DNA from: Kuafuiihalomonas sp039024635
GTDB taxonomy: Bacteria; Myxococcota; Kuafuiibacteriia; Kuafuiibacteriales; Kuafuiibacteriaceae
Length of the DNA: 64,000 nucleotides
Reading direction: 5' to 3'
Assembly (NCBI GenBank): GCA_039024635.1
Contig: JBCCQA010000012.1
Span: forward strand, 1-64,000
The notes beneath the pieces are model-generated. The model ran no database searches. It had not been told where the DNA came from and worked only from the letters and a program-made list of their open reading frames with translations. Shown piece after piece: positions 8,040-16,318 of the stretch (position 1 is its first letter; every line of letters begins with the position of its first letter). Made by a program: the position numbers and the translations under genes.

Positions 8040-8627
8040 GTGTCTCGATGCCAAGATCGGCTCCGACGTGTAGGGCTCGTGGTCCTTTTCTGGGGACTGG
8101 GCGGATCGTCGAGAGCGGCGGTCGCGGAGGAGCTCTCGCTTCGCCTGGTCCCCACGGACGGGCAAGAGCTGTCGTTTCATCGATTCGTCAATCGCTTCGA
8201 CTACAAGACTCTTTGTGACCGTCCTTGCTCCATCGACGTGGAGAAGTCCTCTCTCCGACTTGGGGCCGGGTTGGGCTCCCGGACTCCAGTCGAGGGGAAC
8301 CTCCTGCAGGTCGTTTCGGACGGACGAATCGAGGTTCGCTATATAGACCGCCAGCCTCAGCGTACGGCCGGATTCGTGGTGGGGGCCGTCGGAAGTATCG
8401 GAGCCCTCGTTCTCTTGGGCGTCAGCGGGGGACACGCGTTGGCCGACGATCTCATTGGCCCTGTCCCCGGCGACAATTCGGCCGCTGAGTGGGCGGTGGC
8501 CAGCCTTGGCGTTGCGCTCAGCTTCGGTGCTGTCGCGGGCTACTTGATTCTGAGGAAGGACGCCGTGGAATCGGTCTACGTTCCAGTACAGACGGGAAGC
8601 TCCAGTCTTTCCGTGTTGGGCCCATGA
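8040..8627 (+). CDS. exported membrane-anchored protein of unknown function
   Basis: About 195 residues from a GTG at 8040. The N-terminus (RRVGLVVLFWGLGGSSRAAVAEE) looks like a signal peptide cleaved after AVA. A soluble stretch with one Cys pair (LCDRPCSIDV) follows, then two membrane segments (FVVGAVGSIGALVLLGVSGG and WAVASLGVALSFGAVAGYLI). The 'C..PC' near 'Y.tLCd.pC.idv' is common in Myxococcota envelope proteins that report on an acquired property, but no family is named. Ends 22 bp from the convergent barrel gene. Confidence 0.55.
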   Translation: MSRCQDRLRRVGLVVLFWGLGGSSRAAVAEELSLRLVPTDGQELSFHRFVNRFDYKTLCDRPCSIDVEKSSLRLGAGLGSRTPVEGNLLQVVSDGRIEVRYIDRQPQRTAGFVVGAVGSIGALVLLGVSGGHALADDLIGPVPGDNSAAEWAVASLGVALSFGAVAGYLILRKDAVESVYVPVQTGSSSLSVLGP

Positions 8628-8648
8628 ACGTGTCCGCGACTCGATGAT

Positions 8649-9641
8649 TCACCAGAAGTACTGGATGATGAACCGGCCTTCGTAGAGCTCAAGATTGACG
8701 TCCCGTATGTCGGTGGGGATCCCCAGATAGCTGAACTCGAGTCCGAGCGCGAGGTCGGCTCGGGCCGAGTAGAATAGTCCGCCCGAGCCGGCATGGGAGA
8801 GTCGATCTTCCGGCGCATCGCCGGTCGGCACCGTGGCCAAGTAGGAGGCCTGCAGGCCGATTGGTACAGGCGTGGCGGCGTGCACATCCAAGCTCAGCGC
8901 GACGCCAAAGTACACCGAGCCGTCGTCGTCGGACGGAAGGCCTTCTGCATCGCCGAAGAACTCATGGTCATAGCCGATGTCTGCGTAGACGCCGACGACG
9001 GGGTGGAGACCAAGTGCCGCCTGAACCCCGCCGGTGACGTTGGTGACGGAGCGCTGAAGAAGGATGCGGTCCGCGTTCAGTTGACCCTGATTGATGCTGT
9101 CCTCCAGTGCGAGCCCAGGGCTGAGCGCATAGGAGGTCCCTCCAGTCACGTCGACCGAGGTCGAGATCTGAAGGCGATCGAAGAAGCGATGTGTATACGA
9201 TGCGCCCCCGCCCAAGGCATACTGGAAGGTCGCCCCGTTCTGGATGGCGGTTTGTTCGTTCGTTCCTACGAGGGTGACGCCGGATGCGATACCTCGAATG
9301 AGCACGGCGTCCGCGAGGGCGGCTTGAAACTCGATCCCCTCTAGGAGCGCTCCGAAGTCGAGAGCGATGTTCTGAACCGTAGCGTTCGCATAGCCGAGCG
9401 CTACTCCGAATTTGAAGTGCGTGGTGGCCAGCCGAAGATCGACGTTTTGGCTCGGGATGAAGTAGTGCCCCGCCAGCTCTCGGCTCCGCGCCTGGTTCTC
9501 GTCGCGTTTTCTCGAGGCATTCTCCTCGGCTGGGGAGCGCGAGGCTTCTTCGTCTCGAGGCGTCGACTCCTCGGCCCGAGTGATAGTCGGACCGTAACCC
9601 AGCAAGCAGAAGGTGACGATGGCGCGCCCGATGACTCCCAT
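8649..9641 (-). CDS. outer-membrane beta-barrel protein
   Basis: 330 residues from the ATG at 9641, which gives a signal-peptide-like start (MGVIGRAIVTFCLLGYG..TRAEE); the frame is open further upstream but that part does not look coding. A charged segment rich in Glu/Arg (residues 25-55) precedes alternating amphipathic strands (THFKFGVALGYANATVQ, ATFQYALGGGASYTHRFF, GSVYFGVALSLDVHA, GGLFYSARADLALGLEFSYLG). The protein ends IIQYFW, an aromatic C-terminus expected for Bam-inserted barrels. About 12 strands could fit. Transport or structural role unknown. Confidence 0.65.
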   Translation of the reverse strand: MGVIGRAIVTFCLLGYGPTITRAEESTPRDEEASRSPAEENASRKRDENQARSRELAGHYFIPSQNVDLRLATTHFKFGVALGYANATVQNIALDFGALLEGIEFQAALADAVLIRGIASGVTLVGTNEQTAIQNGATFQYALGGGASYTHRFFDRLQISTSVDVTGGTSYALSPGLALEDSINQGQLNADRILLQRSVTNVTGGVQAALGLHPVVGVYADIGYDHEFFGDAEGLPSDDDGSVYFGVALSLDVHAATPVPIGLQASYLATVPTGDAPEDRLSHAGSGGLFYSARADLALGLEFSYLGIPTDIRDVNLELYEGRFIIQYFW

Positions 9642-9973
9642 GACCTCGTGGTGCGGGTCATCTTCGGGCTGGAGCCCGGGGTCAAGATCGCAAGGATACC
9701 TGCGCGTCCTTTGCATCGAGCGGGATGCAAGAGCGAGGTTCGCCTCAACGGACCGGACAGCTCGCCAGCGCCCCGACGAGTTCATGACCAGACACCAGCT
9801 GTACTTCGAACGTGCCGACCCCCCTGACTGCGCCTCCCAAATCCGTCAGGCAACGGAGGAAGCAGATCAGGACGGAGGAGACCTGTTGACGCACCGCGCA
9901 GGAAGAAGAGCTCGTGCACGGATGCGATCCTTCGAGACTGCTGCGCCGACTTGTCGTCGTGTATGTTCCGGGC
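9642..9973. other. 332-bp intergenic region between divergent genes
   Basis: No supported gene. It lies between the starts of the barrel gene (minus) and the esterase gene (plus). Frames crossing it lack recognisable motifs. Both promoters must be here but no clear boxes are visible. Confidence 0.45.
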
Positions 9974-11236
9974 ATGTTGGTCCGCTCTTCATCCGTCCTG
10001 GTGCTCATGGCCTGCGGCGTGACGGCTTGCCGTACGCCCTCTGCCGCTGCGCCCACGGCGTCGGGCCCATTCGGAAGCGCTGCGGAGCTCGAGAGCGCGC
10101 TTGCCAAAGTTGAACGGGGAGCGGACCCAGATCCGGTTTGGGCGCGCATCGCGGCCCATGGCACGATCCCGGTGGCCTTCGGGCCCGTGGCCTACTTCTT
10201 TTATCGAGGTCCGGGCTCCACCGTGGAATGGCGGGGCGACCACAACGAGTGGCATGGCTGGGACCGCGAAGGGACTCGTGTCGGTGACAGTGACCTCTGG
10301 CGCTTCACGACCCAGCTACTCCCGGGCTCACGGCTCGATTACAAGCTGGTCGTGGATGGCCAGTGGATCCTCGACCCTCACAATCCGCACCAACAGGTCG
10401 GAGGTTTCGGCCCCAACTCCGAAGCGCGGATGTCGGGCTGGCAAGCATCCCCTTACGTCACCCTCGGCTCATCAACGCCACGAGGCTCGTTCACGGCCGA
10501 CATTGCTTTCCAGAGCGAGCGACTGGGTTACGTCGTCAACTACCGGGTTCATACACCGGCGAACCTACCGGCCAAGGCTCGAGACTTGCCCACGCTCTAC
10601 GTGACCGACGGGTCCGACTACTATCGGGACGACATGGGGGCGATGGTCATCGTGCTCGATCGCCTCTACGAAGAAAGACTGATCCCGCCGATGGTGGTCG
10701 TATTCATCGACCCGTGGAGCACCGGTCGAACGGAGAACCGGCGCGAGCAAGAGCTCGTCCCGAGCTCCCCGACCATGTGCGCCTTCTGCGACTTCATGGT
10801 GGAAGAGCTCATCCCCACCATCGAAGCGAGCTATCCAGTCTCCCCTGACCCGGAGACCCGAGGTGTCCTTGGCACCTCCTATGGTGGTCTGCACGCGACC
10901 TACATGGGTCTCGCCTACGGCGCACACTTCGGACGCCTCGGGATCCAAAGCCCGGCATATCATCCGCGCCACGTTCGGCACGTTTGGGAAGGCGTGATGA
11001 AGGTGGACAGTTTTCCGTCCAAGGTCTTTCTCGAGGTCGGACTCTACGAGTCTCGCTACGTCTACGATTCGACTCGGCTCGTGAATCACCTAGAAGAGAT
11101 CGGGGTCGACATCGCCTTCGAAACCGCGCCCGAAGGTCACTCATGGGGCCATTGGCGGGCCTACTTGGATGAGGCGCTGATTCACCTCTATGGAGCGTCC
11201 CCCCAAGGTCCGGGCCCTGAGCCATCAGATTTCTGA
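9974..11236 (+). CDS. Fes/IroE-type esterase lipoprotein with N-terminal E-set (CBM48-like) domain
   Basis: 420 residues from ATG 9974, which gives a lipoprotein signal (GVTAC, Cys19). Residues about 65-150 form an early-set domain like that of glycogen-branching and enterochelin-esterase proteins (AYFFYRGPGSTVEWRGDHNEW, then LDYKLVVDGQWILDPHNP). Residues 185-410 are an esterase-D alpha/beta hydrolase: LPTLYVTDGSDYY, GVLGTSYGG with nucleophile Ser302, and EGHSWGHW with His389. Such proteins cleave ester bonds in siderophores, xylan side chains or similar compounds. No siderophore genes are near, so substrate is open. Surface location is predicted. The gene end overlaps only non-coding sequence before the next lipoprotein. 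Confidence 0.8.
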   Translation: MLVRSSSVLVLMACGVTACRTPSAAAPTASGPFGSAAELESALAKVERGADPDPVWARIAAHGTIPVAFGPVAYFFYRGPGSTVEWRGDHNEWHGWDREGTRVGDSDLWRFTTQLLPGSRLDYKLVVDGQWILDPHNPHQQVGGFGPNSEARMSGWQASPYVTLGSSTPRGSFTADIAFQSERLGYVVNYRVHTPANLPAKARDLPTLYVTDGSDYYRDDMGAMVIVLDRLYEERLIPPMVVVFIDPWSTGRTENRREQELVPSSPTMCAFCDFMVEELIPTIEASYPVSPDPETRGVLGTSYGGLHATYMGLAYGAHFGRLGIQSPAYHPRHVRHVWEGVMKVDSFPSKVFLEVGLYESRYVYDSTRLVNHLEEIGVDIAFETAPEGHSWGHWRAYLDEALIHLYGASPQGPGPEPSDF

Positions 11237-11306
11237 ACCCGATGGCGGAGATCGAGTTGAGTCGGGCGCGGCATGCTTCCTGCGACGACGGAACGCAGGA
11301 GGGGGC

Positions 11307-12644
11307 TTGGAACCAGCACGGATCTCGATAGGCTGCCCAATCACGATTCTTGGTTTGGGGCTCCTGGCCAGTGTGGGTTGTTCTGAGCAACCGGGCAGCG
11401 TTCTCGGCGGCCCAAGCGAGGATGCAGGCGTCACGTCTTTCGCGCCAGACACAGGTGTTCCCGAAGTCGATCCCGAGCAGTGTTCGATCGAGTATCGAGT
11501 CGGCACCATCGACCTACCGATGCTGTTTGGGCAGTGGACATTTCCGATCGTAAGCGACGGACGAGTCTTCGTAGACGGGGCCTCCTCAGCTGAGCCCGAG
11601 CCTGGTCTGTTCGGATCCAGCGTCTTGGCGTTCGAGCCCGAGACTGGGGTGAGCCAGACGATGACGCCAGACGAAGGTCGCTATGTCCTGGTGGATGCCT
11701 TCGAAGACCGAGTCTTGGTCCGTACGGACGGTACGATCGCTGAACGCGATGACGTCGTACTCATCGAGGCCGGACATCCCGTCCTTTCTTTGAAAGGCGA
11801 TTTGCGCACCGGCTTCGAAAGGCGCAATCGCTGGGTGGGTCGAAGCGTGGTTGGATTCTTGAACCAGGCCGGCACCGCTTCGACCGTCTATCAAGGGAAC
11901 GTACCGGTGGTGGGTGCGCCATCCGTGGTTCACCTCACCATCAAGGAGGACGACGTTTTCCAGGTCCAAGACGACGGAGAGACGATCACCATCGATAGAT
12001 GGTCTTTCGGATCCGGTTCGCCGTTTCGAACGGTCTACGGCCAGTTTTCTAGCCTAGGTGGACCCGTCTTCGAGCTCTGGGTGACGGAACAGATGGTGAC
12101 GTGGGAGTACGACGGGCAACTGTGGCGGGTGCCTCGGGAAGGCGGTGGGCCTGAGCCCCTCGACCTTTTGGCTGGCAGCCCCGGCGGATGTACCGTCGAA
12201 GACGCACAAGACGATACCGTACTGATCCTCTGTGGCAGCATGCGTTTCGACGAGGATCCCTTGGGCCAAGAGTTGATTGCGCTCTTGGACGATGGCTCTG
12301 TCCGCACGGTTCGACCGGAGGAAGGCTGGATCGAAGCCCCTCGAATCCTGTTCGGCCGGGAGCTCGTGTGGATGGAGTACGAGTCAGTCGCTGTCTTTGC
12401 CGGTGTCGATCTCGGAGAAGCGGTGGGAGAGCTGACGGTACATGACTTGGATAGCGGTTCTCAAACCCGGGTGGCAGAAGTCGCGGCAGGTTGCTTGTCC
12501 TGCGGTGCCTACTGGCCCGCTCCGTGGGTGGATGCAGATCGAGGCATCGCTGCCTGGAACTACCCGATCGACGACGACCGAGACACGATCCCCGCCGTGG
12601 CTGGGTATCTGTCGCGGACCGAGCGCTGCGACTCCCAAGACTAG
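11307..12644 (+). CDS. lipoprotein, probably beta-propeller, function unknown
   Basis: The mature part starts after a lipoprotein signal (GLGLLASVGC). No ATG precedes it at a sensible distance; a TTG at 11307 with AGGAGG a few bases upstream (short spacing) would give a compact signal peptide, and I use it. The body of about 400 residues is all-beta in character, with repeats of 'd.g.v.v.' and WVTEQMVTWEYDGQLWRVPREGG. Two Cys pairs (GGCTVED..LILCGS, GCLSCGAYW) are placed as in exported proteins. It resembles the many Myxococcota lipoproteins that look like WD/NHL sensors. No catalytic residues. Likely co-oriented with the esterase upstream. Confidence 0.6.
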   Translation: MEPARISIGCPITILGLGLLASVGCSEQPGSVLGGPSEDAGVTSFAPDTGVPEVDPEQCSIEYRVGTIDLPMLFGQWTFPIVSDGRVFVDGASSAEPEPGLFGSSVLAFEPETGVSQTMTPDEGRYVLVDAFEDRVLVRTDGTIAERDDVVLIEAGHPVLSLKGDLRTGFERRNRWVGRSVVGFLNQAGTASTVYQGNVPVVGAPSVVHLTIKEDDVFQVQDDGETITIDRWSFGSGSPFRTVYGQFSSLGGPVFELWVTEQMVTWEYDGQLWRVPREGGGPEPLDLLAGSPGGCTVEDAQDDTVLILCGSMRFDEDPLGQELIALLDDGSVRTVRPEEGWIEAPRILFGRELVWMEYESVAVFAGVDLGEAVGELTVHDLDSGSQTRVAEVAAGCLSCGAYWPAPWVDADRGIAAWNYPIDDDRDTIPAVAGYLSRTERCDSQD

Positions 12645-12900
12645 CTGGTCGTCGGCCCGCAGACGGACTCTTGCCAAAAGCCTGCGCCGTGAAACAAGCA
12701 GGTCTGGCTGAGAGGCCGCCCGGGGGGCTTGTCGCTCGTCTCGTCGGCTTGGGAATCGACGTCCAAGTGAGTGGTCCTCGACCTCAGTCGCTCGCTGCGC
12801 GGGCCAGACGTGTTTCACAGACGTTTCATCAGTGCTTGGAAGCGAGCTCAGCCTCGTCGTGGCCTAGCCGGATCCTGTCCGGCGGTGTTAGCTCGGGAGA
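12645..12900. other. 256-bp non-coding leader before the molybdoenzyme gene
   Basis: No gene is supported. It must contain the promoter of the molybdoenzyme/hydroxylase pair, but no clear boxes or operator repeats were found. Confidence 0.4.
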
Positions 12901-14493
12901 ATGGCGCTGCGAGACGAAGCTCCGTCGAAGGAGGGCCTGAAACGACGTCAGTTACTCGGCGCTGCCGCTGGACTGGCAGCTGCTGTCCCCGCGTGCACTC
13001 GCGCCGAATCGCCGGCGAGCCCCTCCAGTTCAACGCCATCTGATCCCTCAGTCGGGACGGCGTCCGCACCCAGCCACTTCGTCGTCCATGGGCAAAGGCC
13101 TCTTACGAAAGAGACCCTGCGAGGGCATACAGGGTCGAGCGTGGTGACCGCCAACGATCGCTTTTTCGTCCGGAACAACCTTCCCATGCCTCCGCCGCGC
13201 TTCGTCCGGAACCGTGGCGCTTGGAGACTTCATCTTCGCGGGACGAGAAAGGAGCAGTCCTGGACGCTGAATGAGCTCCAGGGCCTTGGGGTGGAGAGTC
13301 TCACTACGGTCCTTCAATGCTCGGGCAACGGTCGGAAGTTCTTCGAGCACGGGCCGTCAGGCTCTCCGTGGGGCGTGGGCGCGGCCGGCTGCGCCGTTTG
13401 GGTCGGACTTCCCGTAAGACTATTGGTGGAGGCCATGGGCGGGCTGATGCGAGGGGCGCGCTACCTCACCAGTACCGGTGGCGAGGAACTGCCGGACGGG
13501 GTGGACCGGAATGCCGCCATCGTGGAGCGTTCCATTCCCGTGGAGAAGGCCCTGGAGGACTGTCTTCTGGCCTGGGAGATGAACGGAGAGCCTGTGCCCT
13601 TGGATCACGGAGGTCCGCTTCGCCTCGTCGTCCCTGGCTACTACGGCTGCAACAACATCAAATACGTGAAGCGACTGGCCTTCACCAAAGAGCAGACCCA
13701 AGCCAAGATTCAGCATTCCGGCTACCGACTTCGGCCCATTGGAAGGAAGGGAGCACCGGACCAAGCCTCCATGTGGGCGATGAACGTGAAGTCCTGGATC
13801 AATGGTCCCGGCGCGGGCGGCGAGGCGATTCCGCCAGGGCGGACCCACTTTCACGGTGTGGCCTTTTCGGGGGGGCCTGCGATTCGCAAGGTCGAGTGGT
13901 CCATCGACGATGGCCGAACCTGGTCAGAGGCCAAACTGATGGGTCCCGACATGGGTCGGTACGCCTGGCGGCAGTTCACGTTCGCAGCTGAGCTATCCGA
14001 GGGTACCCACCGCGTATTCTCCCGAGCCCACGATGAGGCTGGTGAGGTGCAGCCCGAGGCCCGACTCGAAAACGAACGGGGCTACGGCAACAACAGCTGG
14101 CGAGACCATGGTTTGGCTGTGGTCGCGTCGGGGAATGCTCAGAGGTCGAGTGCGGAGCATTCCGAGGTCGAGCCTTCGTCCCCGCCCGTCGCCCCGCCAG
14201 CGCCCGAAGCGCCGACAGCATCGGGCCAACTCGACGCCCGCGCGCTTCGAGGGCGGGAGGCTCTTCTCCAACAGACCCAGCCCGCCTGCGGCGCTTGTCA
14301 TGGTCTGCAGGAGGCAGGGCTGCAGGGCGCCGTCGGGCCGGAGCTGGACGCCCTCAGGCCTTCCGCGGCTCGTGTGGAGGCTGCCGTTCGCAACGGAGTG
14401 GGGGCCATGCCGGCTTACGAGGGGCAGCTGTCCGAGGAGACGATCAAAGACATCGCGCACTATGTAGAAATGGCAACCAGAGGGAGCAAGTGA
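12901..14493 (+). CDS. sulfite oxidase-type molybdoenzyme fused to a cytochrome c domain
   Basis: 530 residues. The N-terminus has a twin-arginine signal (KRRQLLGAAAG), so it is exported folded. Residues 60-300 match the sulfite oxidase molybdopterin fold: DRFFVRNNLP, then TTVLQCSGNGR with the molybdenum-ligand Cys140, and GYYGCNNIKYVKRL. Residues 300-410 are the Mo-co dimerisation domain (VEWSIDDGRTWSEA, WRQFTF). A Pro/Ala/Ser linker then leads to a C-terminal monohaem cytochrome c with CGACH (463-467) and a likely axial Met in GAMPAYEG. In SorAB and SoxCD the cytochrome is a separate subunit; here it is on the same chain. Likely periplasmic sulfite dehydrogenase; substrate not proven. Its stop overlaps the next start (GTGA). 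Confidence 0.87.
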   Translation: MALRDEAPSKEGLKRRQLLGAAAGLAAAVPACTRAESPASPSSSTPSDPSVGTASAPSHFVVHGQRPLTKETLRGHTGSSVVTANDRFFVRNNLPMPPPRFVRNRGAWRLHLRGTRKEQSWTLNELQGLGVESLTTVLQCSGNGRKFFEHGPSGSPWGVGAAGCAVWVGLPVRLLVEAMGGLMRGARYLTSTGGEELPDGVDRNAAIVERSIPVEKALEDCLLAWEMNGEPVPLDHGGPLRLVVPGYYGCNNIKYVKRLAFTKEQTQAKIQHSGYRLRPIGRKGAPDQASMWAMNVKSWINGPGAGGEAIPPGRTHFHGVAFSGGPAIRKVEWSIDDGRTWSEAKLMGPDMGRYAWRQFTFAAELSEGTHRVFSRAHDEAGEVQPEARLENERGYGNNSWRDHGLAVVASGNAQRSSAEHSEVEPSSPPVAPPAPEAPTASGQLDARALRGREALLQQTQPACGACHGLQEAGLQGAVGPELDALRPSAARVEAAVRNGVGAMPAYEGQLSEETIKDIAHYVEMATRGSK

Positions 14494-15647
14494 GCGAGCT
14501 TCTTTCCAGTCCTTGGCTGTACCCGGCAGCCCTCGCCGTCATCTCCGTCTTGACCCTCAGTCTCGAGTTCGCCTTCAAACTGCGTCGAGAGCAGCGGCAG
14601 CTTCGTCCCTACCTTTGGAGCGATGTGCTCCATCTCGTCTTCAATGGCCACGTGCTGGGCGTGATCATTTACGGGCTCGCCGTCCATCGGGTCCTGCCTC
14701 ACTTGGATGATTGTTTCGCCAGCCTGGGCTGGACGGAGCTCGTCTATCGGAACGCGGCTCAGGCTTGGCCGATTGGGCTACAGATTCTCGTCGCCGTCTT
14801 CATCATCGATCTTCTTCAGTGGGGTGTGCACAACTTGCTTCATCGGATCCCCGCGCTCTGGGAGTTCCACAAGACCCACCACTCCGTAATCGACGGTGAG
14901 ATGGACTGGATCGTGTCGTTTCGATTCCAGTGGACCGAAGTCGTCATCTATCGGTCCTTGCTCTTCCTGCCCCTCGCTTGGTTCGGTTTTGGGCTCGAGG
15001 CGATTCTATCTCACGCCATCTTCGGTACGCTAATCGGGCACCTGAATCACTCCAACCTGTCATGGGACTACGGTCCCCTCCGGTACGTACTCAACAGCCC
15101 GAGGATGCATCTGTGGCATCATGACTACGAGGGCGACGCCAGGACGACGGTCAACTTCGGGATCATCTTCAGCCTCTGGGACTGGCTTTTTGGAACGGCC
15201 AAGCTTCCCAACGATGCCCCAGCTCGAATCGGCTTCGCAGGAGTCGAGCGCTTCCCCCGAGACTTCTTTGGACAGATGGCCTGGCCTTTGGGCGCCCTTC
15301 TTCCCGCAACCCGATGGAGCCGCGTCGTGGCCGCCATCGCCGGTCTGGCCCTCATCAGCGTCGGCTACGCCTATGCCGAACCGCATCTACCTTCAGCGCA
15401 GCGGCGGACCTCCAAACACCTTCCCACCGACCCAGATGAGGATTTGGGAGGAAGGGGCATCCCTTCGCATAGGCTGCTTCAGGCCGCGCCGGCTTGGGTC
15501 AGCGCCTGGACCCGCTGCTCGAGGGCTCGTTCGGCGCCCTCGCCCTTCTTGCTCATCGCGTCGGCTTCCACCCATCGAAGGTCTCTCAGTCCGATGAAAG
15601 AGAGGACGTGGGTCAGCCACGACGTGATGAAGTCGAGCGGGCCATGA
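14490..15647 (+). CDS. sterol desaturase/fatty acid hydroxylase family membrane enzyme
   Basis: The GTG at 14490 overlaps the preceding TGA by 4 bp, so it is translationally coupled to the molybdoenzyme. Several membrane helices carry the diiron histidine motifs HNLLH, HKTHH, HLNHSN and HLWHH, as in the FA_hydroxylase family, which hydroxylates or desaturates lipids. The recognisable protein ends near residue 310 (GLALISVGYAYAEP). The frame then runs on for about 75 Ser/Arg/Pro-rich codons opposite the 3' end of the azoreductase gene. That tail looks like antisense read-through and not like a domain, so the natural stop may have been lost, or the end may be a frameshift. Confidence 0.8.
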   Translation: MSELLSSPWLYPAALAVISVLTLSLEFAFKLRREQRQLRPYLWSDVLHLVFNGHVLGVIIYGLAVHRVLPHLDDCFASLGWTELVYRNAAQAWPIGLQILVAVFIIDLLQWGVHNLLHRIPALWEFHKTHHSVIDGEMDWIVSFRFQWTEVVIYRSLLFLPLAWFGFGLEAILSHAIFGTLIGHLNHSNLSWDYGPLRYVLNSPRMHLWHHDYEGDARTTVNFGIIFSLWDWLFGTAKLPNDAPARIGFAGVERFPRDFFGQMAWPLGALLPATRWSRVVAAIAGLALISVGYAYAEPHLPSAQRRTSKHLPTDPDEDLGGRGIPSHRLLQAAPAWVSAWTRCSRARSAPSPFLLIASASTHRRSLSPMKERTWVSHDVMKSSGP

Positions 15648-16096
15648 AGCTGGGTTCCGCCACTCGTCACCACGATAAAGACCGGCTTGTTGGCCACCAG
15701 GCCTTCCGGTCCATGGGGGCCGAAGCGGAAGGTCAGCCGCGACCGGACGACGAGATCGATCCACGCCTTGAAAGCGGCGGGCACGTGAAAGTTGTGGATG
15801 GGCAGCGCCAGCAGGACGGCGTCTGCAGTCTGAAGCTCTTGAACTAGCTCCACCGAGGGGGCGAGTGCCCGCCGCTCCGCCTCTGATTGATCCTCTCCGG
15901 CCTTGAAGATCCCGGCCAAGGCGTCCTCGCTCAGAAGCGGGACGCCATCAGCCAGGTCGCGGTTCATGACCTCCAGGGGTCCGACCGATTGCCGAAGCTC
16001 CGATTCCACTCGGTCTGCCCATCGACGGGATTGACTGCCTTTCCGACGCGGACTGGCGTCGACCCGCAGCAGGCGGATGGTCTGAGCGTTCTTCAT
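15479..16096 (-). CDS. FMN-dependent NADH-azoreductase-like flavodoxin-fold protein
   Basis: 205 residues. The second of two Mets (16096) is preferred because AGGAGG lies seven bases before it, while the first (16102) is too close to that site. The fold reads: LLRVDASPRRKGSQSRR (the phosphate-binding 'S.r...S.sr' loop), DAVLLALPIHNFHVPAAFKAWIDLVVR (the 'P.yNf..P..lK.wiD' signature), and KPVFIVVTSGGT. These are hallmarks of AzoR/NQO-type quinone and azo reductases using FMN. Cytoplasmic. Convergent with, and overlapping by 169 bp, the tail of the hydroxylase gene. Confidence 0.85.
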   Translation of the reverse strand: MKNAQTIRLLRVDASPRRKGSQSRRWADRVESELRQSVGPLEVMNRDLADGVPLLSEDALAGIFKAGEDQSEAERRALAPSVELVQELQTADAVLLALPIHNFHVPAAFKAWIDLVVRSRLTFRFGPHGPEGLVANKPVFIVVTSGGTQLHGPLDFITSWLTHVLSFIGLRDLRWVEADAMSKKGEGAERALEQRVQALTQAGAA

Positions 16097-16248
16097 CTCC
16101 ATTCCTCCTGTTGAATCTACGTCCCTGGTCCCTAACGGAAAGGGCTCCAATCGCGCCCACACTGTTCTCGAAACATGAATGGTCCGCCCCCCGCGGTCGC
16201 GCCTCTTTCACTTGAGTGGCCACTTGGTCGGACCTTCAATCGTGGAGT

Positions 16249-16269
16249 CGTTGGGCGCCCGTCCCAACG
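16249..16269 (-). terminator. hairpin downstream of the M23 peptidase gene
   Basis: CGTTGGG and CCCAACG form a perfect 7-bp stem round a 7-nt loop, 50 bp beyond the stop of the M23 gene. There is no T-run, so it may be a pause, a Rho-associated or RNA-stability hairpin, or part of the azoreductase leader. Confidence 0.3.
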
Positions 16270-16318
16270 TGGAAGCATTTCCGGTCATTGGACGCGGAGG
16301 GCGACTCGTGAGCTGTGT

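Noticed and set aside
7803..8435. Minus-strand frame overlapping the exported protein gene at 8040
   Set aside because: No signal, motif or ribosome site; the plus-strand product has a signal peptide and membrane segments.
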